DNA from: Streptomyces sp. HSG2
Lineage (GTDB): Bacteria > Actinomycetota > Actinomycetes > Streptomycetales > Streptomycetaceae
Direction: 5' to 3'
Assembly (NCBI RefSeq): GCF_016598575.1
Contig: NZ_CP066801.1
Location: 3,224,001 to 3,288,000, forward strand
DNA: 64,000 nt
Below the pieces are notes generated by a model. The model was not told where the DNA came from. It saw only the letters and a list, made by a program, of their open reading frames with translations, and ran no database searches. Each line of letters starts with the position of its first letter. Position 1 is the stretch's first letter. Positions 22,222 to 31,739 of this stretch are shown one piece after another. The translations under genes and the position numbers were made by a program.

Positions 22222-23430
22222 TCACAGTCGGTGGGCGGCTCCGGTGGGGGTGGCGCCCCGGGTGTCCAGCAGGAGCTGTGCCTTCACCGACAGGCCTTGA
22301 AGGTCGTAGGTGCGGTGCTGTTGGAGGAGGATCGTCAGGTCGGCGTCGGCGGCGGCCTCGTAGAGGGAGTCCGCGCGGGGGATCGGCCGGTCGAGGACGG
22401 ACCAGGACGGCACGTACGGATCGTGGTAGCTGACCGACGCCCCCAGTTCGGCCAGTCGGACGGCGATCTCCAGGGCGGGTGTGCCCTGACGGTCGGCGAC
22501 GTCGGCCTCGTAGGTCACGCCGAGCAGCAGGACGCCGGCCCCGCGCGCGGACTTGCCGTGCTCGTTGAGGAGCGCCGCGGCGCGCTGGACGACGTAGCGC
22601 GGCATCCGCCGGTTGACCTCGGCGGCCAGTTCCACCAGGCGCAGACCTCGGGGTGTGTGGCCGGTGAGGTCCTGGGGGGTGGAGTGGCCGCCGACGCCGG
22701 GACCGGGACGGAACGCCCGGAAGCCGTGGGGCCTGGTCTCGGCGCACCGGATGACGTCCCACAGGTCGACGCCGAGGTCGTGGCAGAGCACGGCCATCTC
22801 GTTGACCAGCGCGATGTTGACGTGGCGGAAGTTGGTCTCCAGGAGTTGGACGGTCTCCGCCTCCCTGGGGCCGCGGGCGCGGACGACCTTGTCGGCGAGG
22901 CGGCCGTAGAAGGTGGCGGCGGACTCGGTGCAGGCGGGGGTGAGACCGCCGATCACCTTGGGGGCGTTGGACGGGGTGGCGCCCCGGTTGCCCGGGTCGA
23001 CGCGGCTGGGGGCGTAGGCCAGGTGGAAGTCGCGTCCCGCCCGCAGCCGTGAGCCCTCCTCCAGGATCGGTCGCAGCACCTCCTCCGTGGTGCCCGGCGG
23101 CACGGGTGATTCCAGGACGACGGTGGTGTGCGGGCGCAGGTGAGCCGCCAGCGTCCGGGCCGCGGCGGTGACCTGGTCCAGGTCCGGTTCCCCGGTCGGT
23201 CCGGTCGGGGTGGGCGCGCAGATCGCCGCGGTGCGTACCCGGCCGAGTTCGGCGGGCCCCGCCGCGGCGCGGAAACCCTGGGCCAGCATGCGGCGCGACT
23301 CGGCCGGGGTGAGGGGGCTCGCCTCGGGCCCGGTGCGGTAGCCGAGGGTGGTGATGCCCGCGGCGACGGCGGCCTGGGCCAGGGGCAGGCCGTAGGGGCC
23401 GAGTCCGATGACGGCGAGATCTGCGGGCAT
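22222..23430 (-). CDS. Nucleotide-sugar dehydrogenase homologue lacking the catalytic Cys
   Basis: A 402-residue protein of the UDP-glucose/GDP-mannose dehydrogenase family, closest in pattern to UDP-ManNAc/GlcNAc dehydrogenases. The NAD loop is VIGLGPYGLPLA; SPVPPGTTEEV and YAPSRVDPGN are family blocks. Two active-site residues differ: the Lys normally before LLEN is Q195 (ETVQLLETNF), and the nucleophile in GGHC is S250 (GVGGHSTPQ). A normal double oxidation is not expected. ATG 23430 is used rather than the upstream GTG/ATG extension. It stands alone, divergent from a kinase gene. Confidence 0.85.
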   Translation of the reverse strand: MPADLAVIGLGPYGLPLAQAAVAAGITTLGYRTGPEASPLTPAESRRMLAQGFRAAAGPAELGRVRTAAICAPTPTGPTGEPDLDQVTAAARTLAAHLRPHTTVVLESPVPPGTTEEVLRPILEEGSRLRAGRDFHLAYAPSRVDPGNRGATPSNAPKVIGGLTPACTESAATFYGRLADKVVRARGPREAETVQLLETNFRHVNIALVNEMAVLCHDLGVDLWDVIRCAETRPHGFRAFRPGPGVGGHSTPQDLTGHTPRGLRLVELAAEVNRRMPRYVVQRAAALLNEHGKSARGAGVLLLGVTYEADVADRQGTPALEIAVRLAELGASVSYHDPYVPSWSVLDRPIPRADSLYEAAADADLTILLQQHRTYDLQGLSVKAQLLLDTRGATPTGAAHRL

Positions 23431-23793
23431 GGGGTGGGCCGTCCTTCCCGGTAGCCGAAGTGGGGCGGGTGCGCACGCCCGGTGGACAGGATGGACGAGC
23501 GCAAACGTCACACTAGGAGTAAATATGACCGATAGGTGGGATTGGTGACCGAGTTTCGGTGAGTCGGCCCCCGAGGTGCCCCCTCGGCGCGCCTCGGTCC
23601 CGCGAGAGGGAGGTCTCGTGTCGGCGGTCCGTCGGCCGCGTGCCCGAGGTCGGGGCCGGCCCGACCGCCCGCGGGGGTGACGTTCGGTCAGCCACCGCGC
23701 GGCGTAACGTCACCCGCGCCACCCCGGGCCGTGACCACCCTCCGAGTGAGGGACAATGGAGGCTCTGTCAGGGCGGGTTGCATGAGGGGACGC
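23431..23793. other. Intergenic region between dehydrogenase and kinase
   Basis: 363 bases with no convincing gene. A short AT-richer stretch around 23506-23545 (TAGGAGTAAATATGACC) is the likely promoter zone for one or both divergent genes. Confidence 0.6.
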
Positions 23794-25791
23794 ATGTCGG
23801 AGGCGGAGCGGGTGGGTACACCCCGTCAGGACAACAGCGCACGTCTCCTCGCCGGGCGGTACCGGCTGGGAGACGTGCTCGGCCGCGGCGGCATGGGGAC
23901 GGTGTGGCGCGCGGACGACGAGACGCTGGGGCGCACGGTCGCCGTCAAGGAGCTGCGGTTCCCGTCGAACATCGACGAGGAGGAGAAGCGGCGCCTGATC
24001 ACGCGCACCCTGCGGGAGGCCAAGGCCATCGCGCGGATCCGCAACACCAGCGCCGTCACGGTCTACGACGTCGTCGAGGAGGACGACCGACCGTGGATCG
24101 TGATGGAACTCGTGGAGGGCAGGTCCCTCGCCGACGTCATCCGCGAGGACGGCGTACTGGAACCCCGGCGCGCGGCCGAAGTCGGACTCGCCGTGCTGGA
24201 CGTGCTGCGCTCGGCCCACCGCCAGGGCATCCTGCACCGTGACGTCAAACCCTCCAACGTCCTGATCGCCGAGGACGGCAGAGTGGTCCTCACGGACTTC
24301 GGCATCGCCCAGATCGAGGGAGATCCCTCCCTCACCTCGACCGGGATGCTCGTCGGCGCTCCCTCCTACATCTCGCCCGAGCGCGCCCGAGGGCACACCC
24401 CCGGCCCCGCGGCCGACCTGTGGTCTCTCGGCGGCCTGCTGTACGCCGCGGTGGAGGGAAGCCCGCCCTACGACAAGGGCTCGGCCATCGCCACACTCAC
24501 CGCGGTGATGACGGAGCCCCTGGAAGAGCCCCGCAACGCGGGCCCCTTGGCCGAGGTCGTCCACGGGCTGCTCACCAAGGACCCCGCCAAGCGACTCGAC
24601 GACGCGGGCGCCCGTGAGCTGCTCACCGCGGCGCTTGAGGCTCCCCGCCCCGAGGCCGCTCCGCCCGCGTCGGGCCGCGGAGGCAAGAAGAGGACGGCGA
24701 CGACGGAGCGGCCCGGCGCCGAGGGCGAGTCCGGGGAGGCGCGCCCGCGCGGCGCCAAGCGCCCGACGCGCCGGGCGGGGACCGCGAGCGGGCCGGACGC
24801 GGCGCCGACGAAGGCGCCCGCCGTCGACTCGACCCCCGCACCGGACGAGGAGCCCCCCGCGTCCGGTGCCGCCTCGTCCACCGGGGAGCGCGCGGCCGGC
24901 CGGGCGGCGAAGAGCCCGACCGCCGGCCGGGGTTCGTCCTGGCCCGCCATGGCTCCGCCGGATCTTCCGGCGCGCCCCGCCCCGAGGGCCTCGCTCACCG
25001 ACGTCGTGCCACGCCGGACGTTGGTGGTCGCAGGCGCCGTCGTCGTCGCCTTGCTGCTCGCGCTCGCCGCCGTGCTGGCCTTCGTGTGGGCCGGGGACGA
25101 CGAGTCCCGTGCCTCGGAGGGCGGCTCGCCCGCCGGCTCGACCGCCCCGGCGAGCGGTGCCGCCGGGTCCGGCGAGGAGGAGGGATCCGACCGGACCGTG
25201 GCGGATCGCGCGAGCGGCGAGTCCGCGGAGAACGCCGCGGACGCCGGAGTGGACACCGCTCCGGGCGGTGGATCCGCCACCGAGGCGCGGGACGCGGTGG
25301 AGTCGGGGGAGTCCGAGGACGCCGCCGACACCGACGGCTCCGAAGACGAGGAAGCGGCCGACGTGGCCGGGACCCACCAGGGCGACCAGGGCTACACGAT
25401 CGGACTGCCCGAAGGCTGGAGCTACCAGTCCACGGGGACGGCCGGTGATCGCTTCGCCGGGCCCGACGGGCAGAAGCTGCTGGTCGCCTGGACCACCACC
25501 CCGAAGAGCGATCCGGTCGCCGACTGGCAGGCCCAGGAGCGCTACATGCGCCGCGAGGCCTACGAGCGCGTCCACATAGAGAAGGTCGAATACCGGGGGT
25601 GGAACACGGCCGACTGGGAGTTCACCTACGTCGAGGACGGCACCGCCTACCACACCGTCGATCGGGGGTTCGTGGTGAACGACGGGCTCGGATACGCCCT
25701 CATGTACACGGCCAGGTCCGCCGACTGGTCGGACGACACGCGCCGCGAGACCTGGGCGACGTTGACCGGGACGTTCCGGCCGAAGCCCTGA
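23794..25791 (+). CDS. Membrane Ser/Thr protein kinase (PknB-like) with extracellular domain
   Basis: A 665-residue one-pass kinase. The kinase domain covers about residues 20-285, with the Gly loop GRGGMGTVW, Lys in VAVKEL, catalytic HRDVKPSNVLI, DFGIAQ and the APE-equivalent ISPERA. A disordered Ala/Pro/Arg linker follows. The membrane helix (VVVALLLALAAVLAFVW) is near residue 420. A final extracellular domain contains YTIGLPEGWSY and ends LTGTFRPKP. All catalytic residues are present. ATG 23794 follows AGGGGACGC; ATG 23782 is an alternative. First of three tandem kinase genes. Confidence 0.93.
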   Translation: MSEAERVGTPRQDNSARLLAGRYRLGDVLGRGGMGTVWRADDETLGRTVAVKELRFPSNIDEEEKRRLITRTLREAKAIARIRNTSAVTVYDVVEEDDRPWIVMELVEGRSLADVIREDGVLEPRRAAEVGLAVLDVLRSAHRQGILHRDVKPSNVLIAEDGRVVLTDFGIAQIEGDPSLTSTGMLVGAPSYISPERARGHTPGPAADLWSLGGLLYAAVEGSPPYDKGSAIATLTAVMTEPLEEPRNAGPLAEVVHGLLTKDPAKRLDDAGARELLTAALEAPRPEAAPPASGRGGKKRTATTERPGAEGESGEARPRGAKRPTRRAGTASGPDAAPTKAPAVDSTPAPDEEPPASGAASSTGERAAGRAAKSPTAGRGSSWPAMAPPDLPARPAPRASLTDVVPRRTLVVAGAVVVALLLALAAVLAFVWAGDDESRASEGGSPAGSTAPASGAAGSGEEEGSDRTVADRASGESAENAADAGVDTAPGGGSATEARDAVESGESEDAADTDGSEDEEAADVAGTHQGDQGYTIGLPEGWSYQSTGTAGDRFAGPDGQKLLVAWTTTPKSDPVADWQAQERYMRREAYERVHIEKVEYRGWNTADWEFTYVEDGTAYHTVDRGFVVNDGLGYALMYTARSADWSDDTRRETWATLTGTFRPKP

Positions 25792-25893
25792 AGAGGCGCC
25801 CCACGGCACGTATCGTGAGGGCGCGGACCGTACGCCGCCCGAACGAGCCGCGGCGCGCACGGTACCGACCGACCGGCGGCCGGGGGAGGAATC

Positions 25894-28271
25894 GTGGACG
25901 ACTACGCGGGACGGGTCCTCGCCGACCGCTACCGCCTTCCGCTGCCGCCCGTCGACGCCGGCGAACCGGCCGAGACCCGCGCTTTCGACACCTACAGCGG
26001 TCAGGAGGTGCTGGTCCGTCAGGTGCCGCTGCCCGAGGTGGTCGAGGCGGAGGTGCTGGACGCCGACGGCCTCCCCGAGGGTTTCACGGCCCGGGACGGC
26101 ACATCACGAGGCCCGGAGCCGAAACCCGGGGCCGCCCCGGCCGCCGCCGATCCCGTACCGAGGGCGGACCCGCTGGTGCGGCGGGCCGTGGAGGCCGCGC
26201 GGGCGGCGGCGGAACTCCCCGACCACCCGCGCCTCGACCAGGTCTTCGACGTCTTCGCCGAAGGCGGGTCCCTGTGGGTCGTCAGTGAGCTGGTGGCGGC
26301 TCGCCCGCTGGCCGCCGTCCTGGCCGAGCGGTCGTTGACCGCGTACCGGGCGGCCGAGGTGGCCGCCGACGTCCTCACCGCGCTGCGGGTACTGCACGGC
26401 CACGGATGGGTGCACCGGAACGTCACCGCCCGCACCGTGTTGATCTGCGACGACGGGCGGGTGCTGCTCACCGGGTTGGCGGTGGGCGCGGCGGAGGAGG
26501 CCCTGTGCGGCCACGACCCGCTGCCCGAGGCCGACGACACGGCCTTGCCGGACATCGCGGTCGGGCCCGGCGGGACGCCCCTGCCCGGCGCTCCGACCGG
26601 CGGCGGCGCGGGGCGGGGGGCCGCCGACGCCGGTCAGGACGGGTGGGGTGGGGTCGCGCTCCCCGGGCCGGCCGCCGAGGGACGCCGGGCAGCGGCGGCC
26701 GGCAACCGCCCGGGGGCGTCGGGCGCGGTCGCGCGGGCGTTTCCGGCGCTCGACGGGCCGTCGTCCGGCGAGGGCGGGCGGCCCGCGCCGGCGCCATCGC
26801 CGCCTACCGCGCCGGCGCCCGGGCCGCCGCCGCACGGGTCAGGGAGACGCGGGGCGAGGCGCCCGCCCTCCCCGGCCGGGACCCGTACACGGCGGGCGGG
26901 GTCACCGCCCCTCGACGGACGCACGACGCTCCGGCGCCCGGACCGAACGGCGGGGACGCCGGAGTCGCCCGCCCCGCCGCCCCGCGCCCACCCGTCCCCT
27001 CGGAGCCCCCGGGCGCCGCTCCCGGCGGCGCGCGCGGGCCCGCCGGCACCCTGGCCGCCGAACGGGCTCGGCAGGCCCGGATGTCCGTCGTCGGCCCGGT
27101 GACCGAGCGGTGGGCACCGGAACAGGCCGGCCCGGTCCACGGAAACTGGCGGTTGGCGCCCCCGGTGGGTCCCGCGACGGACCTGTGGGCACTCGGGGCG
27201 CTCCTCTTCCGCGCCGTCCAGGGGCACGCCCCCTACCCGGAGGAGTCGACGGCCGAGCTGGTCCAACTGGTCTGCGCCGAGCCGCCGGCCTTCGCCGAGG
27301 AGTGCGGACCGCTGCGTCCCGTCGTGGAGTCGCTGCTGCGCCGGGACCCCACCGAGCGGCTGGGTGCCGAGGAACTGCGCGGCTGGCTGCGCTCACTGGT
27401 GCGGTCCGCGCCCGAACCCGACGCCGGGCTGCACGTCGTGCCCGCCCCGCCCGTCGACACCGGCCGACTGCCCGTCGTACGGCGCCGGGGAGAACTGGTG
27501 CGGCGGCGCCGGGCCGGGCCGCCGGCACGATCGTCGCGGCACGGACGCCGGGAGGGGGAGCGGTCCCCGCACCGGCTCGGTCGCCTCCTGCTCCTGCTCG
27601 TCCTGCTCGGCGTCGCCGGAGCGGTGGCCTACGCGGCGCTCCTCATGCCGCGGGCCGACGCCGGCGCCGCCACCGGGGCGGGTCGGGTGGCGTCCGCCCC
27701 GTCCCCGAACGCCGTCGTGCCCGACGGGCGGACGCCTCCGGCGGGGTCCTCCGTTCCCTCCCACGCGGCGCGGGGCACGGAGACCCGGCCGGCCGGCTCC
27801 GAATCCCCGGTCGACGTCCCCGAGGGATTCACGCTCCGGACCGACCCCGAGGGCTTCCGGGTCGCGGTCGCCGAGGGATGGGACCGCTCTCCGGCGAACG
27901 ACCGCGGACAAGTCGTCTATGCCGGCGGGCGGTTCCGTCTGCTGATCGTGCCCGGCCGGGACGGGACGACCGAGTACGGCACCGATCCGATGGCCTACCA
28001 GCGGGAGCGGGAGCCGGAGTTGCAGCCGTACCGCGACTCCACGTGGGCCACGTCCACGGGGATGAGGACGGTGGAGGTCGGCGGACGTGTGACGGCCGAG
28101 GGCCAGTTCACCTGGACCGGCGCCGACGGCTCCGAGCTGTACGTCCGCAACCTGGCCCTGCTGATCGACGACCGCTACCACATCGTCCAGGTGCTCGGCC
28201 CCGAATCCGAACGGGACGAGGTGACCCGGCTGTTCGAGCGGGCCGCCGCGACCTACCGCCCCGCGGGGTGA
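25894..28271 (+). pseudogene. Ser/Thr pseudokinase gene split by a -1 frameshift
   Basis: Frame 1 from 25894 encodes a kinase-like N-terminus (MDDYAGRVLADRYRL), but HRD-K-N is HRN-T-T (WVHRNVTARTVLI) and DFG is TGL, with no Gly loop: a pseudokinase. The coherent reading then jumps to frame 0, where GAIAAYRAGARAAAARV, VTERWAPEQAGPVH, a membrane helix and an extracellular domain ending ATYRPAG continue to 28271. Third-position composition switches between about 26770 and 26785. The total is 2378 bases, one short of a whole number of codons, consistent with a single-base deletion or a sequencing error. Frame 1 alone would run on to 27102. Confidence 0.78.
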
Positions 28272-28409
28272 CGCCCCGCCCCTCGGGGCGACACCCCCTC
28301 GGACGGGCGACCCGCACCCCACCCGGGACGGTTCGTGACGCCGTCGGTTGTCGGCCACCGCGGGGCGAGTACCCCGGAGCCGTGCCCTCCGGTGGGGCAT
28401 CATGGGCCC

Positions 28410-29585
28410 ATGGTGACCGAGGGGGACGGCGGGCGTGTGATCGCCGGCCGCTACCGGCTCGGCGAGCGGCTCGGCAGCGGCGGCATGGGGGTCGTCTGGC
28501 GTGCCACCGACGCGTTGCTCGGCCGTGAGGTCGCCGTCAAGGCACTGCCCCTGGCCGACCCGTCCGAGCCCCGCACCGCCTCCGGCGCCACGACGGAGGC
28601 CCTGCGGCGGCGCGAGCGCACCCTCCGCGAGGCCCGCGCGGTCGCGCGGCTGAGCCACCCGCACATCATCGTCGTCCACGACGTCGTCGAGGACGAGGGG
28701 CGTGCCTACATCGTCATGGAACTGATCGACGGCGGCTCGCTCGCCGACCGGCTCGTCGAGCGGGGCACGGTCCGGGCCGGCGAGGCCGCGAGGATCGGCC
28801 TCGCCCTGCTCGGCGCCCTGCGCACGGCCCACTCCGCCGGGGTCCTGCACCGGGACGTCAAGCCGTCCAACGTCCTGATCGCCGACGACGGCCGCGTCGT
28901 CCTCACCGACTTCGGCGTCGCCCACGTCGAGGGCGCCACCACGCTCACCGAGACCGGCACCTTCGTCGGCTCGCCCGAGTACACCGCGCCGGAACGGATG
29001 TCCGGGACCGGCACCGGACCGGCGTCCGACCTGTGGTCGCTGGGCGCCCTGCTGTGCACCGCGCTCAGCGGCGAGTCGCCGTTCCGACGGGACTCCCTCG
29101 GCGGAATCGTGCGCGCCGTGGTGGACGAGGCGGTCCAGGCCCCCGCGCAGGCCGCGCCGTTGGCCCCCGTCGTCCGCGGCCTCCTCGAACGCGACCCCGC
29201 GCGGCGGCTGGACGCGGAGGAGGCCGAGGGGATGCTGCGCGCCTTCCTGGCGACCGGCCGCACCCCGCGCCGACCCGGCGACGAGCGGGTGCCGCGGCGG
29301 GCCAGGCGGGGCCTGCTGCTCGCGGTGCTCCTCGCGGCCGCGACGGTCGCGGCCGGCGTCGGCACCGCCATCTTGCTCACGGGCGACCCCGGGGGCGCGG
29401 GAGGAGGCGCGCCCTCGACATCCGTGCCGGACTCCCCCTCGCCGACGCCCGCCGACCCGCCGCCTGTCCCGGCACCGTCCGCCGAGGTGGGTCCGCCCGG
29501 TGTCGCCTCGCCGCCCCAGGGCGGCACCTTCCCGTCCGGCGGTCCGTACCGGGCGGCCACCCCCGACCCCGCCGTGCCGCCCTAG
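28410..29585 (+). CDS. Membrane Ser/Thr protein kinase with short extracellular tail
   Basis: A 391-residue kinase. The Gly loop GSGGMGVVW, VAVKAL, HRDVKPSNVLI, DFGVAH and YTAPERM are all intact, so it should be active. The membrane helix (LLLAVLLAAATVAAGVG) is near residue 300. Only about 65 Pro-rich residues follow, ending AATPDPAVPP at a TAG, with no globular sensor domain, unlike the two upstream kinases. Sequence character changes immediately after the stop, so the C-terminus may have been lost. ATG 28410 or GTG 28413 can serve as start. Confidence 0.88.
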   Translation: MVTEGDGGRVIAGRYRLGERLGSGGMGVVWRATDALLGREVAVKALPLADPSEPRTASGATTEALRRRERTLREARAVARLSHPHIIVVHDVVEDEGRAYIVMELIDGGSLADRLVERGTVRAGEAARIGLALLGALRTAHSAGVLHRDVKPSNVLIADDGRVVLTDFGVAHVEGATTLTETGTFVGSPEYTAPERMSGTGTGPASDLWSLGALLCTALSGESPFRRDSLGGIVRAVVDEAVQAPAQAAPLAPVVRGLLERDPARRLDAEEAEGMLRAFLATGRTPRRPGDERVPRRARRGLLLAVLLAAATVAAGVGTAILLTGDPGGAGGGAPSTSVPDSPSPTPADPPPVPAPSAEVGPPGVASPPQGGTFPSGGPYRAATPDPAVPP

Positions 29586-29970
29586 ATGTTCTGTCCTGGG
29601 AGGCTGTGGACGGGTGATGTAGGTCTCGGCTGAGGGATCTTGAACGGGTGAGGGCCTTCCGGGTTCGGTGTGGATCGCGACGTCCACACCGACCAGAAAG
29701 GCCCTCCCCACCGTAGTGCGCCCCTGACCGAGACCGGGCGCCTACGGCCGGCCCGCTGCGTCGTCGAGGACGGCCGGCCTCTTCGCCGGGCCGACGCCGC
29801 GCGGCACCCGGAGCCCCGGGGCCGCGGGAGGCGACGCACGGTGTCCGCGCGGACACGCGCGCCCTCCACCAGGCCGGACGCGACCGCGTCCGAAGAGAAC
29901 AGGGCGGGTGTGACGGGGGTCGATTACCGACGGGTACCCAAAGCGCCTTCGGCACCCTAGGCTGCGTGGC
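29586..29970. other. Atypical 385-base segment, possible insertion-sequence remnant
   Basis: No coherent gene. Bases 29586-29740 are less GC-biased and unlike Streptomyces coding or promoter DNA nearby. They contain a nested inverted repeat: GAGGGCCTT and AAGGCCCTC (29650-29658, 29698-29706) enclosing CGGTGTGGA and TCCACACCG (29666-29674, 29683-29691). A minus-strand ORF ending PTSPVHSLPGQNI stops exactly at the kinase stop. The rest has paired GGCCGGCC blocks (29746, 29772) and the promoter of the next gene. Mobile origin is inference. Confidence 0.4.
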
Positions 29971-31599
29971 ATGACCGACGCGCAGGCCCTGGAAGAGACC
30001 GGCACCCCGACGGCCGGCGGCAACCCCCTCGCGCCCGCCCCGGCGGGCGCCCGGACCGCGGCGGACGTGGTCACCCCCGCACTCGTCGCCCGCCTCGTCA
30101 AGGACGTCGTCGGATCGGGACGCACCGCCGGCCACACCCCCCTGACCGGCGAGAAGCTGACCGATCTGCCCGCCTCGACGCCGGAGGACGTCGCCCACGC
30201 CTTCGACCGGGCACGAGCCGCCCAGGCAGGGTGGGCCCGCGTCCCGGTGCGCCGGCGCGCAGCCGTCCTGCTCCGCTTCCACGACCTCGTCCTCCAGCGG
30301 CAGGCCGAGGTCCTCGACCTGATCCAGCTGGAGACCGGGAAGGCGAGGCTGCACGCGTTCGAGGAGGTGATGGCGGTCGCGATGGCCGCCCGCCACTACG
30401 GCCGCCGGGCCGACTCCTACCTGCGCCCCAAGCGGCACGTCGGAGCGGTCCCCGTGCTGACCAAGGCCACCGAGCTGCGGCATCCGCGCGGCGTGGTCGG
30501 ACAGATCGCCCCCTGGAACTACCCCCTGGAACTGTCCGTCGGCGACGCCCTCCCCGCGTTCGTCGCGGGCAACGCCGTCGTGATGAAGCCCGACACCGAG
30601 ACCTGCCTCACCGCGCTGTGGGCCCGCGACCTGTTGGTCGAGGCCGGTCTCCCGCCGGGCGTCTTCCAGGTCGTCCTCGGGGAAGGGCCGGTCGTCGGGC
30701 CCGAGGTCGTCCGCCACGCGGACTACGTGTCCTTCACCGGCTCCACCCGCACCGGCCGGGAGGTGGCCCGGTCGGCGGGGGAGCGGCTGGTCGGGGTCTC
30801 CCTCGAACTGGGCGGCAAGAACCCGATGCTGGTGCTGCGGGACGCCGACGTGGACAAGGCGGCGGCCGGCGCGGTCCGTGCCTGCTTCTCCTCCGCCGGG
30901 CAGCTCTGCATCTCCGTGGAACGCCTGTACGTCCACGAGTCCATAGCCGACGCCTTCCTCGACCGGTTCGTCGCCCGCACCCGCGCGATGCGGCTCGGCG
31001 CCTCCCTCGCCTACGGCGCGGACATGGGGTCGCTGGCGGGCGAGAGGCAGCTTCAGGCGGTGCGCCGGCACGTCGAGGACGCCGTGGCGCACGGGGCGAA
31101 GGTGCTCGCGGGCGGCGTCGCCCGCCCGGACGTCGGCCCCTTCTTCCACGAGCCGACGATCCTCGACGGCGTCACCGAGGACATGGCGCTCTGCGAGGAG
31201 GAGACCTTCGGACCCGTTGTCTCCGTCTACCGCTTCTCCGACGAGGACGACGCCGTCGACCGCGCCAACGCCTCGACCTACGGGCTGAACGCGTCCGTCT
31301 GGACGAGGGACGCCGGGCGCGGCCGGCGGATCGCCGCGCGCCTGCGGACCGGGACCGTCAACATCAACGAGGGCTACGCCCCGGCCTACGGCAGCGTCCG
31401 GTCGCCGATGGGCGGCATGAAGGACTCCGGACTCGGCCGTCGGCACGGCTCCGAGGGGATTCTCAAGTACACGGAGGCGCAGACCGTGGCCCATCAGCGG
31501 CTGCTGCCGATGGCGCCCTCCCGGGGGATGGACGAGGAGACGTACACCCGCGCGATGAGCCGTGCCCTGATCCTGATGAAGACGCTCCGCCTCCGCTAG
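29971..31599 (+). CDS. gabD: Succinate-semialdehyde dehydrogenase
   Basis: A 542-residue aldehyde dehydrogenase. The NAD(P)-binding block is IAPWNYPLELSVGDALPAFVAGNAVVMKPD, FTGSTRTGREV is the Gly loop, LELGGKNPM holds the general-base Glu, and the nucleophile is in AGQLCISVERL. PMGGMKDSGLGRRHG is the C-terminal signature. This pattern matches NADP-dependent succinic-semialdehyde dehydrogenase (GabD2 type), which links GABA breakdown to succinate. ATG 29971 leaves a 50-residue extension that is poorly conserved. A GMC oxidoreductase follows after 140 bases. Confidence 0.9.
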   Translation: MTDAQALEETGTPTAGGNPLAPAPAGARTAADVVTPALVARLVKDVVGSGRTAGHTPLTGEKLTDLPASTPEDVAHAFDRARAAQAGWARVPVRRRAAVLLRFHDLVLQRQAEVLDLIQLETGKARLHAFEEVMAVAMAARHYGRRADSYLRPKRHVGAVPVLTKATELRHPRGVVGQIAPWNYPLELSVGDALPAFVAGNAVVMKPDTETCLTALWARDLLVEAGLPPGVFQVVLGEGPVVGPEVVRHADYVSFTGSTRTGREVARSAGERLVGVSLELGGKNPMLVLRDADVDKAAAGAVRACFSSAGQLCISVERLYVHESIADAFLDRFVARTRAMRLGASLAYGADMGSLAGERQLQAVRRHVEDAVAHGAKVLAGGVARPDVGPFFHEPTILDGVTEDMALCEEETFGPVVSVYRFSDEDDAVDRANASTYGLNASVWTRDAGRGRRIAARLRTGTVNINEGYAPAYGSVRSPMGGMKDSGLGRRHGSEGILKYTEAQTVAHQRLLPMAPSRGMDEETYTRAMSRALILMKTLRLR

Positions 31600-31739
31600 G
31601 CCCGCCGCGGGCCGGGCTCGCGTCGGCCGGACGGTCGCCCCCGCGCGAGGGGTTCCCGGACCGGCGCGCGCCGAAGGCACACGCGCGGCCGTTCCTCGCG
31701 CCTCCGCACCCCCGCACACCGTCTCGACGAGGAGAACAC

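Noticed and set aside
29746-29779. Paired GGCCGGCC blocks as a terminator
   Set aside because: Each block is itself palindromic and common at this GC content; the stem is short and the loop long.
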